From NCBI GenBank assembly GCA_020073215.1, contig JAIQFO010000016.1, positions 40,234 to 104,233 of the forward strand: a stretch of DNA of 64,000 bases, read 5' to 3'. Shown one piece after another: positions 55,635-63,825 of this stretch. Position 1 is the stretch's first letter, and every line of letters begins with the position of its first letter. A program made the translations under genes and the position numbers. This DNA is from Terriglobia bacterium. Its GTDB lineage: Bacteria > Acidobacteriota > Terriglobia > Terriglobales > Acidobacteriaceae. The notes beneath the pieces were generated by a model that was not told the DNA's origin, made no database searches, and worked only from the letters and a program-made list of their open reading frames with translations.

Positions 55635-55758
55635 CTTTGGCCGAGGGCGAGGTGTCAGGTCTCAGTTCTCGGGGAAACTCGAATGCTCTCCTTGAAACCT
55701 AAGGCCTGACACCTGGGATCTGCTCTAGTGGCTGCTCATGCAACGCTTTTCCCAAGTG

Positions 55759-55774
55759 TGAGCAATCTTGCTCA
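55759..55774. promoter_or_regulatory. TGNNC-N6-GNNCA dyad B
   Basis: TGAGC-AATCTT-GCTCA, with TGAGCAA/TTGCTCA perfect over seven bases, 64 bases before the zinc-ribbon gene at 55838. Confidence 0.6.
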
Positions 55775-55837
55775 GAATAGCTGGTCCGGAAATGTCATCG
55801 TCAGCATGATAGAGGTAGAGATGAGGATTGGCTCTGT

Positions 55838-56080
55838 ATGAGAAGCAAGGATGAACCTGAGTCGCTGATGGGAGCCGCCCTTCGCCAGTTCCGCGATCGC
55901 TTTCGTAGACGCATCGCCGCGGTCACTGCATCCGTCTCGAAGCAGTTCGCGGCAGTTACGCCACCGGTTCGAGTTTACGCAGCGCAAAGGATGTGCCCGT
56001 TTTGCGGGCTAATCACGCCGCGGTCGAAGTCGTCTTGCCTGGAGTGCGGGAAATCGCTCGCGCCGGCTACGGCAAGATAG
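55838..56080 (+). CDS. Small protein with C-terminal zinc ribbon
   Basis: 80 aa. Basic N-terminus with possible helix, then CPFCGLITPRSKSSCLECGKSL, a Cys4 zinc ribbon. Function unknown. It follows dyad B and converges on the Crp/Fnr gene. No strong ribosome site is visible. Confidence 0.6.
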   Translation: MRSKDEPESLMGAALRQFRDRFRRRIAAVTASVSKQFAAVTPPVRVYAAQRMCPFCGLITPRSKSSCLECGKSLAPATAR

Positions 56081-56157
56081 ATTAGCTTTTCGGGGAGGCA
56101 CGCTTTACAAACCTCGGCGCCGCGACACCGGATTGGGAAATGCGCTGCGGAAAGCAG

Positions 56158-56847
56158 TTAGTCGTGCAGAACTACGCCAAGCAGCGAACTGTGGACCTGC
56201 AACCCGCCTTCCGGGCCGCCAGAGTAATCTACAAAACCCAGTTTCCGGAACCGGTTCATGAAAAAGCTCACCCGCGAACGAGTGGTCCCGACCATCTCGG
56301 CCAAGCTCTCCTGACTGATCTTGGGGACTACAGTCTGGGGCACGCCTTCCTTGCCAAAGTGAGCGAGCAGAAGAAGGATTCGAGCTAACCGCTTTTCGCT
56401 GGAGTTGAACAACTGGTCGACCAGATCCTCTTCATAACGGACGTTACGTGCCAGCAAATACGCCACGAACAACTCGGAAAACGCCGGTTCGCGGTGCAGG
56501 GCAGCCATCATCGACTTCTTGTCAATCCGCTGAATTTCGCAATCCGTCATGGCCGCGGCAGATCCCATGCGCAGAGCCTGGCCTGCCAGCGCACCTTCTC
56601 CAAAGAAGTTTCCGGAACCGAGCAGACCAAGGGTAGCCTCGCGGCCAGTCTTCGAGACGACGGTAAGCTTCACCTTGCCTTTTTGGACATAGAAGACCGA
56701 GTCCGCCGTATCCCCCTGTGCGAAGATTCCTTGTTTGGGGGCAAACGTCAGGTTCTTCCTGCCTTCGCCAATGGTTGCGAGGAAGGTGTTGGGATTGAAT
56801 TCGCGGTTCTTCCTGATCGTTAGGGAAGCAGCACCCATCAATTGCAA
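56158..56847 (-). CDS. Crp/Fnr-family transcriptional regulator
   Basis: 229 aa. Cyclic-nucleotide-binding-type beta barrel (about 25-140: FAPKQGIFAQGDTADSVFYVQKGKVKLTV, SGNFFGEGALAGQALRMGSAA) and a winged helix (about 155-225) with VPKISQESLAEMVGTTRSRVSFFMNRFRKLGFVDY. The recognition helix keeps Arg of CRP but has Ser where CRP has Glu, so the target half-site should differ from TGTGA. The cAMP pocket RSA/RTA motif is altered, so ligand is uncertain. Six related dyads lie around this gene, one 82 bases upstream. Confidence 0.88.
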   Translation of the reverse strand: MQLMGAASLTIRKNREFNPNTFLATIGEGRKNLTFAPKQGIFAQGDTADSVFYVQKGKVKLTVVSKTGREATLGLLGSGNFFGEGALAGQALRMGSAAAMTDCEIQRIDKKSMMAALHREPAFSELFVAYLLARNVRYEEDLVDQLFNSSEKRLARILLLLAHFGKEGVPQTVVPKISQESLAEMVGTTRSRVSFFMNRFRKLGFVDYSGGPEGGLQVHSSLLGVVLHD

Positions 56848-56928
56848 TTCTAGTCCTTAAGAACAGTTTGCTCCATCGCATTGTGACGCTGCACCGCCGG
56901 ATTCGACCTTTCTGAGGATTTCAAAAAG

Positions 56929-56944
56929 TGAGCCATTCTGCACA
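56929..56944. promoter_or_regulatory. TGNNC-N6-GNNCA dyad C
   Basis: TGAGC-CATTCT-GCACA lies between the divergent Crp/Fnr and 57073 genes, 82 bases before the former. It has one mismatch to the palindrome. Confidence 0.4.
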
Positions 56945-57072
56945 GTATTTCGCAGGAAAATGGACGAGCATTGATGCAGCGAGGGGAGGCAGGCCTGTCA
57001 AACCAGGCGGTCTGCATCTCCTCCAATGCCGAGATTTTGCCACGATGAGGTGAGCTCGCAGGAGAGTCTTCC

Positions 57073-57495
57073 ATGCCACAAGATGTTCAAGTCGGCACGA
57101 TCTTGATGTTGGAATGGCCGCAGCACCTTGGTATCGAGAGTGAGTCTTACTCCGGGCACTGGAGCGTGGTCAAGGCGCTCGATAGCTTCGCGCTTGATCG
57201 CAAGATTCGAGCCGCGGGATGGCATTTGTTTCTTATCGCGTCAGAAGTGAAGGTGATGTTTTTCGGCGCGCTAGGGGCGAAGAAAATTCAGCACGCATTG
57301 GATCGGATTTTAGGCAAGGTGGGTCAGCAACACTTCAATGGCCTCGAAGTAACCGGGATTGTTGCCAAGCGTTTTCTGGGCCTGCCCTATGCCGTCATTT
57401 CAGCACATTCGCGCCATCTCCAAGAAACCTGTTGCCTGGATGGCGCCGAAATCCGTCGATCATCCCAGCGAGATGCAGCCTGGGCCCGAGGTTGA
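57073..57495 (+). CDS. Conserved hypothetical protein
   Basis: 140 aa, soluble: VGTILMLEWPQHLGIESESYSGHWSVVKALDS, RKIRAAGWHLFLIASEVKVMFFGALGAKKIQHALDRIL and GLEVTGIVAKRFLGLPYAVISAHSRHLQE. Similar proteins recur in Acidobacteriota next to stress genes as far as I recall; no function is known. AGGAGAG precedes the ATG. Divergent from the Crp/Fnr gene. Confidence 0.7.
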   Translation: MPQDVQVGTILMLEWPQHLGIESESYSGHWSVVKALDSFALDRKIRAAGWHLFLIASEVKVMFFGALGAKKIQHALDRILGKVGQQHFNGLEVTGIVAKRFLGLPYAVISAHSRHLQETCCLDGAEIRRSSQRDAAWARG

Positions 57496-57594
57496 GCGCG
57501 TTCTTCGGCTAGGAGATTGGCGATAGGCTTCCGCATTCCAGGTACTTCACCGGATGAACCTGTTGAGCCAGGTTAAACAGTGTCGCAGAGCCCG

Positions 57595-57735
57595 TTACTC
57601 TTTCTCGGCCGCCAAGCACCGGGCTGGATGCGGTTCCGTGCGGGGCAGGCCCGTACTAAGCTCGCACTTCTCCCGCGGCTTGGCGCCACAGGTGGGGCAA
57701 CGAACAGCCAATGCTTGTTCCTTCTCGGCTTTCAT
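57595..57735 (-). CDS. 46-aa zinc-finger mini-protein
   Basis: Short minus-strand gene: MKAEKEQALAVRCPTCGAKP, then REKCELSTGLPRTEPHPARC. CPTCGAKPREKC with the following His/Cys is the pattern of small zinc-finger proteins found in actinobacteria and Acidobacteriota (CPxCGAxPGxxC...PH). GGAG sits two bases before the ATG. It lies within a 490-base stretch (57496-57985) that holds no other gene that I can support, and dyad D is 34 bases upstream on its strand. Confidence 0.6.
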   Translation of the reverse strand: MKAEKEQALAVRCPTCGAKPREKCELSTGLPRTEPHPARCLAAEKE

Positions 57736-57768
57736 GACTCCATGATGCACGGTTTCACGACAACAATA

Positions 57769-57784
57769 TGGTCAATTGTGCTCA
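57769..57784. promoter_or_regulatory. TGNNC-N6-GNNCA dyad D
   Basis: TGGTC-AATTGT-GCTCA, a hybrid of the two half-site types seen in dyads B and F, between the 46-aa gene and the glycosyltransferase gene. Confidence 0.45.
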
Positions 57785-57831
57785 GGGCACTCACATCAAC
57801 CGGCGAAAGATCCTCCTGCATCGAAGGCATT

Positions 57832-57851
57832 ACTGGTCAATTTTGACCAGT
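57832..57851. promoter_or_regulatory. Palindrome ACTGGTCAA-TT-TTGACCAGT (dyad F)
   Basis: Perfect 9-base arms with a 2-base centre; its inner 16 bases (57834-57849) are TGGTC-AATTTT-GACCA. It lies 135 bases before the glycosyltransferase start and is the most symmetric of the six dyads. Confidence 0.6.
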
Positions 57852-57985
57852 CCTCATGGACTCTTTCGTTGAATGCTAACGAGAGGCAAGTTCGACGGCC
57901 GACAAGACACCCAGCTTGGAATCCGGCGGGGCACATCTGTCAACCCAGCCTCTTTCAATATTTGTACTCAAGGAATCAGGAAGAA

Positions 57986-60433
57986 ATGTCACTACCTATC
58001 ACCGTGTTTCCGGACGGACCGTTGGAAGTCGTCCCCCAACGCTCCGCGGAACCAACGATTTCGGCGGCTCGTCCGAGATCGCAGCCAAAACCTTCGCTGC
58101 CGAGCCGAATCGCGGTGATCGGAAATTATCTTCCGCGGCAATGCGGGATTGCTACGTTCACCACAGACCTCTGTGCGGCCATATCGGCGGAGTATGGAAC
58201 CACTCGATTGTTGGCGCTGCCAGTAAACGACACCGAACAAGGATATGACTATCCCGAGCGAGTGAGATGGACGCTCGCCCAGGACGATGTGAAGTCCTAT
58301 CAGGATGCGGCTGAATTCCTGAACTTCAATAACATCGACATGGTGTGCCTGCAGCACGAGTATGGGATCTTCGGCGGGCCGGCGGGAAGCCACATTCTGC
58401 ATCTGCTGCGCGGTTTGAAGATGCCCGTGGTGACCACGCTGCACACGGTTTTACGCGAGCCGAATCCGGACCAGCTCGTGGTGATGGAAGAGATCGCAGA
58501 GCTTTCGGATCGCCTCATTGTCATGAGCCAGCTCTCGTCCCAGTTCTTGCAGGAAATCTTCAAAGTGCCCGGCAGCAAAATCGACATGGTGCCCCACGGC
58601 GTTCCAGACCTGCCCTTTCTCGATCCCAATTTCTACAAGGATCGCTTCGGGGTGGAAGGGAAAGCGGTGCTGCTCACGTTCGGCCTGCTCTCACCGAACA
58701 AGGGAATCGAAAACGTCATTCAGGCGCTGCCGCAGATTCTGTCCAAACACAAGAATGTTGCTTATATTGTCGCGGGCGCGACCCATCCGCATATTCTCCG
58801 CCGCGAGGGAGACAAGTATCGAGCCGGCCTGCAAGCTTTGGCAAAGGAAGTTGGAGTGGAATCGCACGTGATCTTCCACGACCGCTTCGTCAGCCCTGAG
58901 GAAATGGCCGAGTTCATTGGCGCCGCGGATATCTACATCACTCCTTATCGCTATGAAGAGCAGGTAGTCTCCGGAACGCTAGCCTATGCGTTGGGCGCGG
59001 GCAAGGCGATCATCTCGACTCCTTATTGGCATGCAATTGAGTTGTTGGACGACCGCCGGGGTGCGCTGGTCCCGTTCCAAAACCCTACTGCGATAGCAAA
59101 CAAGACAATCGAACTCCTGAATACGCCTGCCATCCGCCACGCCATGCGGAAACGCGCCTACCTCTTCGCGCGGGATATGGTCTGGAAGAGAGTCGCGCAG
59201 GGTTACATGGAGAGTTTCTCGCGAGTTCGCAGCGACCGCATGGAAACTCCTCGCGTTCAATTTTCGGCGCGCGCCATTCCCAAAGCGCTCGATCAACTGC
59301 CGGAATTGAAACTTGATCATGTGAAGGCGCTGACCGACGACACCGGAATGCTGCAGCACGCTATCTTTACCATACCGAATCGAGCTGAGGGCTATACCAC
59401 CGACGACAACGCTCGCGGACTGATTCTCACGGTGCTGCTGGCGCAGCTCGGCAATGGCAATGACAATGACAATGACAATGGCGATAGCAATAGCAATGAT
59501 AAAGACCGGTTCGGCCCGGCGAATTCAGCCGGCCCAAATTTCTCTCCCCAGTATTTGTCGTTCCTGGAACATGCGTTCAATCCAGCGAACGGCAGATTCA
59601 GAAACTTTCTCAGCTACGATCGCCGGTGGAACGAACCCGCCGGGTCTGAAGACTGTCACGGGCGAGCGCTGTGGAGCCTGGGCACGGTTCTCGGCCGATC
59701 CGACAATCAGGGATTGAGGAGTGCAGCCGGGCGCTTGTTCGAATTTTCTCTGCCGGCGGCGTTGGAGTCCTATAGTCCCCGCGCCGGGGCCTATGCCTTG
59801 CTTGGAATTCAGGAATACCTCAATTCCTATCCCGGCGATCGGGACGCGCAAAAAATAAGATCCGTACTCAGCCGGCGATTGCTCGAAATGTATGAGTCCA
59901 TCCGCCGTCCGGATTGGAAGTGGTTCGAGGATATCGTGGCTTACGGCAACGCGAGACTGCCCCAAGCCATGCTGGTGGTGGGCTCCGCCTGTTCGGACGA
60001 TCGCATGGTCACCGGTGGCCTCGAGGCGCTGGATTGGTTGCTGAAAGCGCAGCACTGCGAAACCAATCACCACTTTGTACCCATCGGATCGCAAGGCTTT
60101 TATCACCAGGGTGGTGAGAGGGCGCGCTTCGATCAACAGCCGATTGAGGCCGCCGGCGCGGTATCCGCGTGTCTTGAAGCGTACCGCATCACGGGCGACG
60201 GCTGCTGGCGCAGCGAAGCCTGGTCGGCGTTCAACTGGTTCCTGGGCGACAACGATCTGCAACTTCCTCTCTATGATTCAGCCACCGGCGGTTGCCGCGA
60301 TGGATTACATCTCGAGCGTGCCAATCAGAATCAGGGAGCGGAATCAACGCTATCGTTCCTCATGGCATGGCTGGAAATGCGCTCGCTGCAAAAATCCGAG
60401 AGGCCGACCGAAAGGCTGGAAGACCCATCATGA
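57986..60433 (+). CDS. Glycosyltransferase family 4-like protein with C-terminal glycosidase-like domain
   Basis: 815 aa from ATG 57986 (AGGAAG upstream; open codons to 57776 are not needed). Residues about 40-420 are a GT-B glycosyltransferase: IAVIGNYLPRQCGIATFTTDLC, LQHEYGIFGGPAGSHILHLL, TFGLLSPNKGIENVIQALP and EEQVVSGTLAYALGAGKAIISTPY. Residues about 460-800 form a helical (alpha/alpha)6-like domain (YTTDDNARGLILTVL, DCHGRALWSLGTVLG). A hexanucleotide repeat encodes GNDNDNDN near residue 490. The stop overlaps the GH130 gene by ATGA, so both work on the same mannose- or glucose-type glycan, which is inference. Confidence 0.85.
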   Translation: MSLPITVFPDGPLEVVPQRSAEPTISAARPRSQPKPSLPSRIAVIGNYLPRQCGIATFTTDLCAAISAEYGTTRLLALPVNDTEQGYDYPERVRWTLAQDDVKSYQDAAEFLNFNNIDMVCLQHEYGIFGGPAGSHILHLLRGLKMPVVTTLHTVLREPNPDQLVVMEEIAELSDRLIVMSQLSSQFLQEIFKVPGSKIDMVPHGVPDLPFLDPNFYKDRFGVEGKAVLLTFGLLSPNKGIENVIQALPQILSKHKNVAYIVAGATHPHILRREGDKYRAGLQALAKEVGVESHVIFHDRFVSPEEMAEFIGAADIYITPYRYEEQVVSGTLAYALGAGKAIISTPYWHAIELLDDRRGALVPFQNPTAIANKTIELLNTPAIRHAMRKRAYLFARDMVWKRVAQGYMESFSRVRSDRMETPRVQFSARAIPKALDQLPELKLDHVKALTDDTGMLQHAIFTIPNRAEGYTTDDNARGLILTVLLAQLGNGNDNDNDNGDSNSNDKDRFGPANSAGPNFSPQYLSFLEHAFNPANGRFRNFLSYDRRWNEPAGSEDCHGRALWSLGTVLGRSDNQGLRSAAGRLFEFSLPAALESYSPRAGAYALLGIQEYLNSYPGDRDAQKIRSVLSRRLLEMYESIRRPDWKWFEDIVAYGNARLPQAMLVVGSACSDDRMVTGGLEALDWLLKAQHCETNHHFVPIGSQGFYHQGGERARFDQQPIEAAGAVSACLEAYRITGDGCWRSEAWSAFNWFLGDNDLQLPLYDSATGGCRDGLHLERANQNQGAESTLSFLMAWLEMRSLQKSERPTERLEDPS
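59448..59505 (+). repeat. Hexanucleotide microsatellite inside the glycosyltransferase gene
   Basis: Nine or so consecutive GGCAAT/GACAAT/AGCAAT units encode Gly-Asn, Asp-Asn and Ser-Asn pairs at the joint of the two domains. Six-base units keep the frame when the copy number changes. Confidence 0.85.
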
Positions 60434-61437
60434 CTGCTCCCGAAACAACCCTTATCAACGTAGAAAGCTCGCATTATCCATCGCTGCTTCTGCGTCATCC
60501 CGGCAATCCGATCTTGACGCGCAAGGATTGGCCTTACTCCATCAACAGCGTGTTCAACGCCGGTGCAACTCTATTGCCGGACGGAACCACGCTGCTCCTA
60601 TGCCGCGTCGAAGATCGGCGCGGTTTGTCGCATCTTTGTGCCGCGCGCTCTCGAAACGGTGTCGATGGGTGGCAGATCGATCGCGAACCTACACTGATGC
60701 CCAGTCCGCAGCAGTATCCGGAGGAAATCTGGGGCATCGAAGACCCTCGCATCACTTTCGTGCCCGAGCTGCAGCAGTATGCCGTGACTTACACTTCCTA
60801 TTCGCGCGGTGGCCCCGGAGTTTCTCTGGCTCTAACCATAGACTTCCGAAGTTTTGAACGCTACGGTGTCATCATGCCGCCGGACGACAAAGACTCCGCG
60901 CTGCTGCCTCGGAGAATCGACGGATGCTGGGCGCTGATTCATCGTCCCATGACGGCACTCGGATCTCACATGTGGATTTCCTACTCTCCCGACTTGCGCT
61001 ATTGGGGCCGGCACAGGCTCATGCTGGAAGCGCGCCGCGGCGCCTGGTGGGATGCCAACAAAATTGGGCTCTCGCCGCCGCCCATCGAAACCTCCAGAGG
61101 ATGGCTCGTCTTTTACCACGGAGTACGGCACACGCCTTCAGGCTGTCTGTATCGATTGGGCTTGGCCCTCTTCGATCTGGAGAGTCCGGAAAAATGCCTG
61201 CTGCGAGGAGATTCGTGGATCTTTGGTCCCGAGGCTTCGTACGAACGCCACGGTGACGTTGACGACGTCGTGTTCCCGTGCGGATACACGATGGATGCCG
61301 ATGGCGACACGATCAATATTTACTACGGCGCGGCGGACTGCGCGATTGCCCTGGCGCGGGCCAGCGTGCGCGCTCTGCTAGCTTGGCTGGATGCCAATGG
61401 AAGCTGCGAACGCCGGCAGCGAGCAGAGGATCTATGA
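60430..61437 (+). CDS. GH130-family glycoside phosphorylase/hydrolase
   Basis: 335 aa five-bladed propeller. RHPGNPILTRKDWPYSINSVFNAGATLLPDG, ARSRNGVDGWQID, EEIWGIEDPRITFV, YFYHG-like VFYHGVRHTP and YYGAADCAIALA are typical of GH130, which act on beta-mannosides by phosphorolysis or hydrolysis. Overlaps the glycosyltransferase stop (ATGA) and the next gene (ATGA), so it is the middle of a three-gene operon. Exact substrate not decided. Confidence 0.9.
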   Translation: MTAPETTLINVESSHYPSLLLRHPGNPILTRKDWPYSINSVFNAGATLLPDGTTLLLCRVEDRRGLSHLCAARSRNGVDGWQIDREPTLMPSPQQYPEEIWGIEDPRITFVPELQQYAVTYTSYSRGGPGVSLALTIDFRSFERYGVIMPPDDKDSALLPRRIDGCWALIHRPMTALGSHMWISYSPDLRYWGRHRLMLEARRGAWWDANKIGLSPPPIETSRGWLVFYHGVRHTPSGCLYRLGLALFDLESPEKCLLRGDSWIFGPEASYERHGDVDDVVFPCGYTMDADGDTINIYYGAADCAIALARASVRALLAWLDANGSCERRQRAEDL

Positions 61438-61652
61438 AATCTCCGCTCGGGATTCTCCATTTCGCATTCGGATGTCGTCACCGCCACAAGAGTGGCGTGT
61501 TCACCATCAAGAACCGGACGTACCAGGTGTGCCTGAAGTGTGGGCAGGAGTTCGAATATTCCTGGTTGCGGATGCGTACCGTCCGATCGAATAATGTCCG
61601 CGGCTCCGACGCGCCGCTGAAAAGCGTTCGATGCCCAGAAGCGCTAATTTGA
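61434..61652 (+). CDS. Small Cys/His-rich protein
   Basis: 72 aa, overlapping the GH130 stop by ATGA. FGCRHRHKSGVFTIKNRTYQVCLKCGQEFEYSW carries Cys-x-His plus CLKCG, a probable zinc ribbon. Basic C-terminus. It should be translated with the GT and GH130 genes. Function unknown. Confidence 0.7.
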   Translation: MKSPLGILHFAFGCRHRHKSGVFTIKNRTYQVCLKCGQEFEYSWLRMRTVRSNNVRGSDAPLKSVRCPEALI

Positions 61653-61693
61653 CCCAATCGCGGAATAGCCCATCGCATCGTGGGCTCCGAATG

Positions 61694-61709
61694 TGAGCTA
61701 TGTTGCTCA
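61694..61709. promoter_or_regulatory. TGNNC-N6-GNNCA dyad E
   Basis: TGAGC-TATGTT-GCTCA in the 61653-61984 gap, before the small membrane protein gene at 61985. No gene is supported in this gap. A short CGCCT...AGGCG hairpin follows near 61940-61963. Confidence 0.55.
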
Positions 61710-61984
61710 GACACGATTGTTCACTCCTGTCATTCTTGTTCCACTGAGTGTGTAGAGAAAGCTACGGACGCTGATTCGCAGCTTTGATTCCTAGGTCGCT
61801 TTGGGTTCTGTCCTGATCGCGGTGAGCGACCACATCCAGCCAATCGGCATTATGCGTCGTGTGTGTGCCGCGAAACACCTCGCGGCGGAACATGCTACGA
61901 CCCTAACAAGTCTCGAACTTTGCAATCAGGGCAACGCCTCCAGGCACATGAAGGCGTCAGCCCGCGCAACCAGGAAGGTCGATC

Positions 61985-62179
61985 ATGCCTTTACTTCAAA
62001 TGTTGGAAGTTCTCGTCGTAGTGGGTGTCCTCCTGTGGCTGGTGAATCGCTTCATTCCCATGCAGGGCTCCATCAAATCAATTTTGAACGGCGTCGTGGT
62101 CATCGCTGTAGTTCTGTGGATCCTGAACGTTACCGGGCTGTTCCATTCTCTTTCCAATGTCCACGTTGGAAAGGGATGA
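61985..62179 (+). CDS. Thivi_2564-family small membrane protein
   Basis: 64 aa, two hydrophobic helices (about 5-23 and 34-52) around IPMQGSIKSILNGVVVI, matching the Thivi_2564 family. AGGAAGG precedes the ATG. These genes sit in stress-linked clusters with DUF3309 proteins; role unknown. Confidence 0.82.
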   Translation: MPLLQMLEVLVVVGVLLWLVNRFIPMQGSIKSILNGVVVIAVVLWILNVTGLFHSLSNVHVGKG

Positions 62180-62279
62180 CGATCTGCAAGCGAACGTGCA
62201 GGCAATCCGGTTAACGCGCCGACAGGAAGCCTGCAGAAGAGCAAGGCACGAAACGAATCGATAATGGAGGCAACACTTA

Positions 62280-62837
62280 ATGAACCTAGTTGGATTTATC
62301 AGCACGGCAGTTCTGTCTTTGACCCTCGTGGCCGCGGCTCCGATGTACGCCCAAGAGCAGCATGGGGAGGAGGAACAGAAAGCCAAGCCCGAAGAGAAGA
62401 AGGCGCAACCGGAGAAGTCCGCCAGGCAAGAGCAAAAGCCCGCCGCTCAGCAAGAGAAGAACAACCGGCAGGAAGAAAAAAACGCGCAGCGGCAGGACAA
62501 GAATACTAAGCAGGAAGAGAAGAGCGCACAGCGGCAGGAACGCGCACCGCAGGCCAAGCCTGAGCGGGCGCAGCGCGCCAGTGGCAACGGTGGTGGCCGC
62601 ATTCCCGACGATCGCTTCAAGGCCAACTTTGGAGAGCAACACAGGTTTCGCGTCAGCCATGCCGACTACGACAATCACCGCTTCCGATACGGTGGCTATT
62701 GGTTCGGATTCGTTGACGCGTGGCCCAGCGACTGGCTCTACACGCAAGACGTTTTTGTGGTTGAGATTAACGGCGTGTATTACCTATGCAACCCGATGTA
62801 CCCCGGCATCAACATTACACTCAGCTTCGCCTTATAG
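62280..62837 (+). CDS. Secreted Gln/Lys/Glu-rich protein with a C-terminal aromatic domain
   Basis: 185 aa. Signal peptide 1-25 (APMYAQ), a charged low-complexity region (about 26-100: repeated QEEK/QRQ), then a compact C-terminal part RIPDDRFKANFGEQHRFRVSH...GYWFGFVDAWPSDWLYTQDVFVVEINGVYYLCNPMYPG. The same C-terminal layout is found in the next gene, a paralogue. GGAGG precedes the ATG. The disordered middle and small domain suggest an envelope or matrix protein; inference. Confidence 0.75.
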   Translation: MNLVGFISTAVLSLTLVAAAPMYAQEQHGEEEQKAKPEEKKAQPEKSARQEQKPAAQQEKNNRQEEKNAQRQDKNTKQEEKSAQRQERAPQAKPERAQRASGNGGGRIPDDRFKANFGEQHRFRVSHADYDNHRFRYGGYWFGFVDAWPSDWLYTQDVFVVEINGVYYLCNPMYPGINITLSFAL

Positions 62838-62948
62838 CAGCTTGTCCGGCGCCGCCCGAGGCGCAAGCAGTTGAGCTACTGCCGGCGTCAACCGGAAGCC
62901 TGCACAAGAGCAAGCGTAGCTGACGAGCAATAACGGAGGTAAGTACCT

Positions 62949-63761
62949 ATGAAAATAATTGGAATCACCAGCACCGCCTTTCTGTCTTTGCTTCTGGCAA
63001 GCGCCGCTCCTGTGTACGCACAGCATGAGCAGTCGAGCGAAAAGCAAGGTCATCCGCAACAGCAACAGAGCAAGCATGAGCAAGCCAAGCCCGCGCCGCA
63101 GCACGCGCGGCAACAGCAGCCGCAGCACGCTCAGCAACCGGAACGGCAGGACCAGAACAATCGGCAAGAGCGCGCCCAGCAGCAGAGGCAATCCGCCCAA
63201 AGACAGCAGACTCAGCACGCGCAGCGACAGCAGCGGCAGGACCAGAACAATCGGCAAGAGCGCGCCCAGCAGCAGAGGCAATCCGACCAAAAGCAGCAGA
63301 CGCAGCACGCGCAGCGACAGCAGCGACAGGATCAGAACAATCGGCAAGTGCACGCCCAAAGCCAGCGGGGCAATGAACACCCCCAGCGCACGCAAGCTCA
63401 GCAGCGTGTCCAACAGAGCGCATGGCAGCAGCATCGGTCACAACACTGGGATTCCGACCATCGCAGCTGGCAGCAACGCGGCGGCTACCACGGCTACCGC
63501 ATTCCTGAAAACCGTTTCCGTGGATACTTTGGGCCGGACCATGGATTCCGCATCTACGGACTGCCCTTCCTGGTTGTGGGCGGATATCCCCGCTTCCAAT
63601 ACAACGGCTAATGGTTCAGTCTCGTTGACCCGTGGCCAGAATACTGGGCGAATGACTGGTACGACACCGACGACGTCTATGTCACCTACGTCGACAACGG
63701 CTATTACCTGTTCAACCGTAGGTATCCCAGGGTTGGAATTGCGATCAACATATCGATGTAG
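62949..63761 (+). pseudogene. Gln-rich secreted paralogue broken by an in-frame TAA
   Basis: Reading runs from ATG 62949 to TAA 63609-63611 (220 aa) and continues in the same frame to TAG at 63759. After the stop it encodes WFSLVDPWPEYWANDWYDTD and YYLFNRRYP, which match the end of the neighbouring gene (YWFGFVDAWPSDW, YYLCNPMYP). The aligned residue at the stop is Tyr, so a single TAC/TAT to TAA change explains it. The N-terminus has a signal peptide (PVYAQ) and three 90-bp repeats of Gln/Arg. Truncated protein may still be made and secreted. Confidence 0.85.
63144..63390 (+). repeat. Three tandem 90-bp repeats in the Gln-rich gene
   Basis: Units start at 63144, 63234 and 63324, each opening with CG(G/A)CAGGA(C/T)CAGAACAA and encoding about 30 residues (RQDQNNRQERAQQQRQS...). 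The third copy is partly degraded. Confidence 0.85.
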
Positions 63762-63771
63762 CGGTGTACCC

Positions 63772-63797
63772 GGTGCAGCCTCGGAAGAGGCTGTACC
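63772..63797 (+). terminator. Hairpin after the broken Gln-rich gene
   Basis: GGTGCAGCCTC and GAGGCTGTACC pair over 11 bases (one G-T) around GGAA, ten bases after the TAG at 63759. No T run follows, so termination is uncertain. Confidence 0.45.
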
Positions 63798-63825
63798 CTT
63801 CACGAATCCATGACAAGGAGCACAT

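Noticed and set aside
63144..63390. Possible CRISPR-like array
   Set aside because: The 90-bp units are contiguous and coding in one frame; no spacers.
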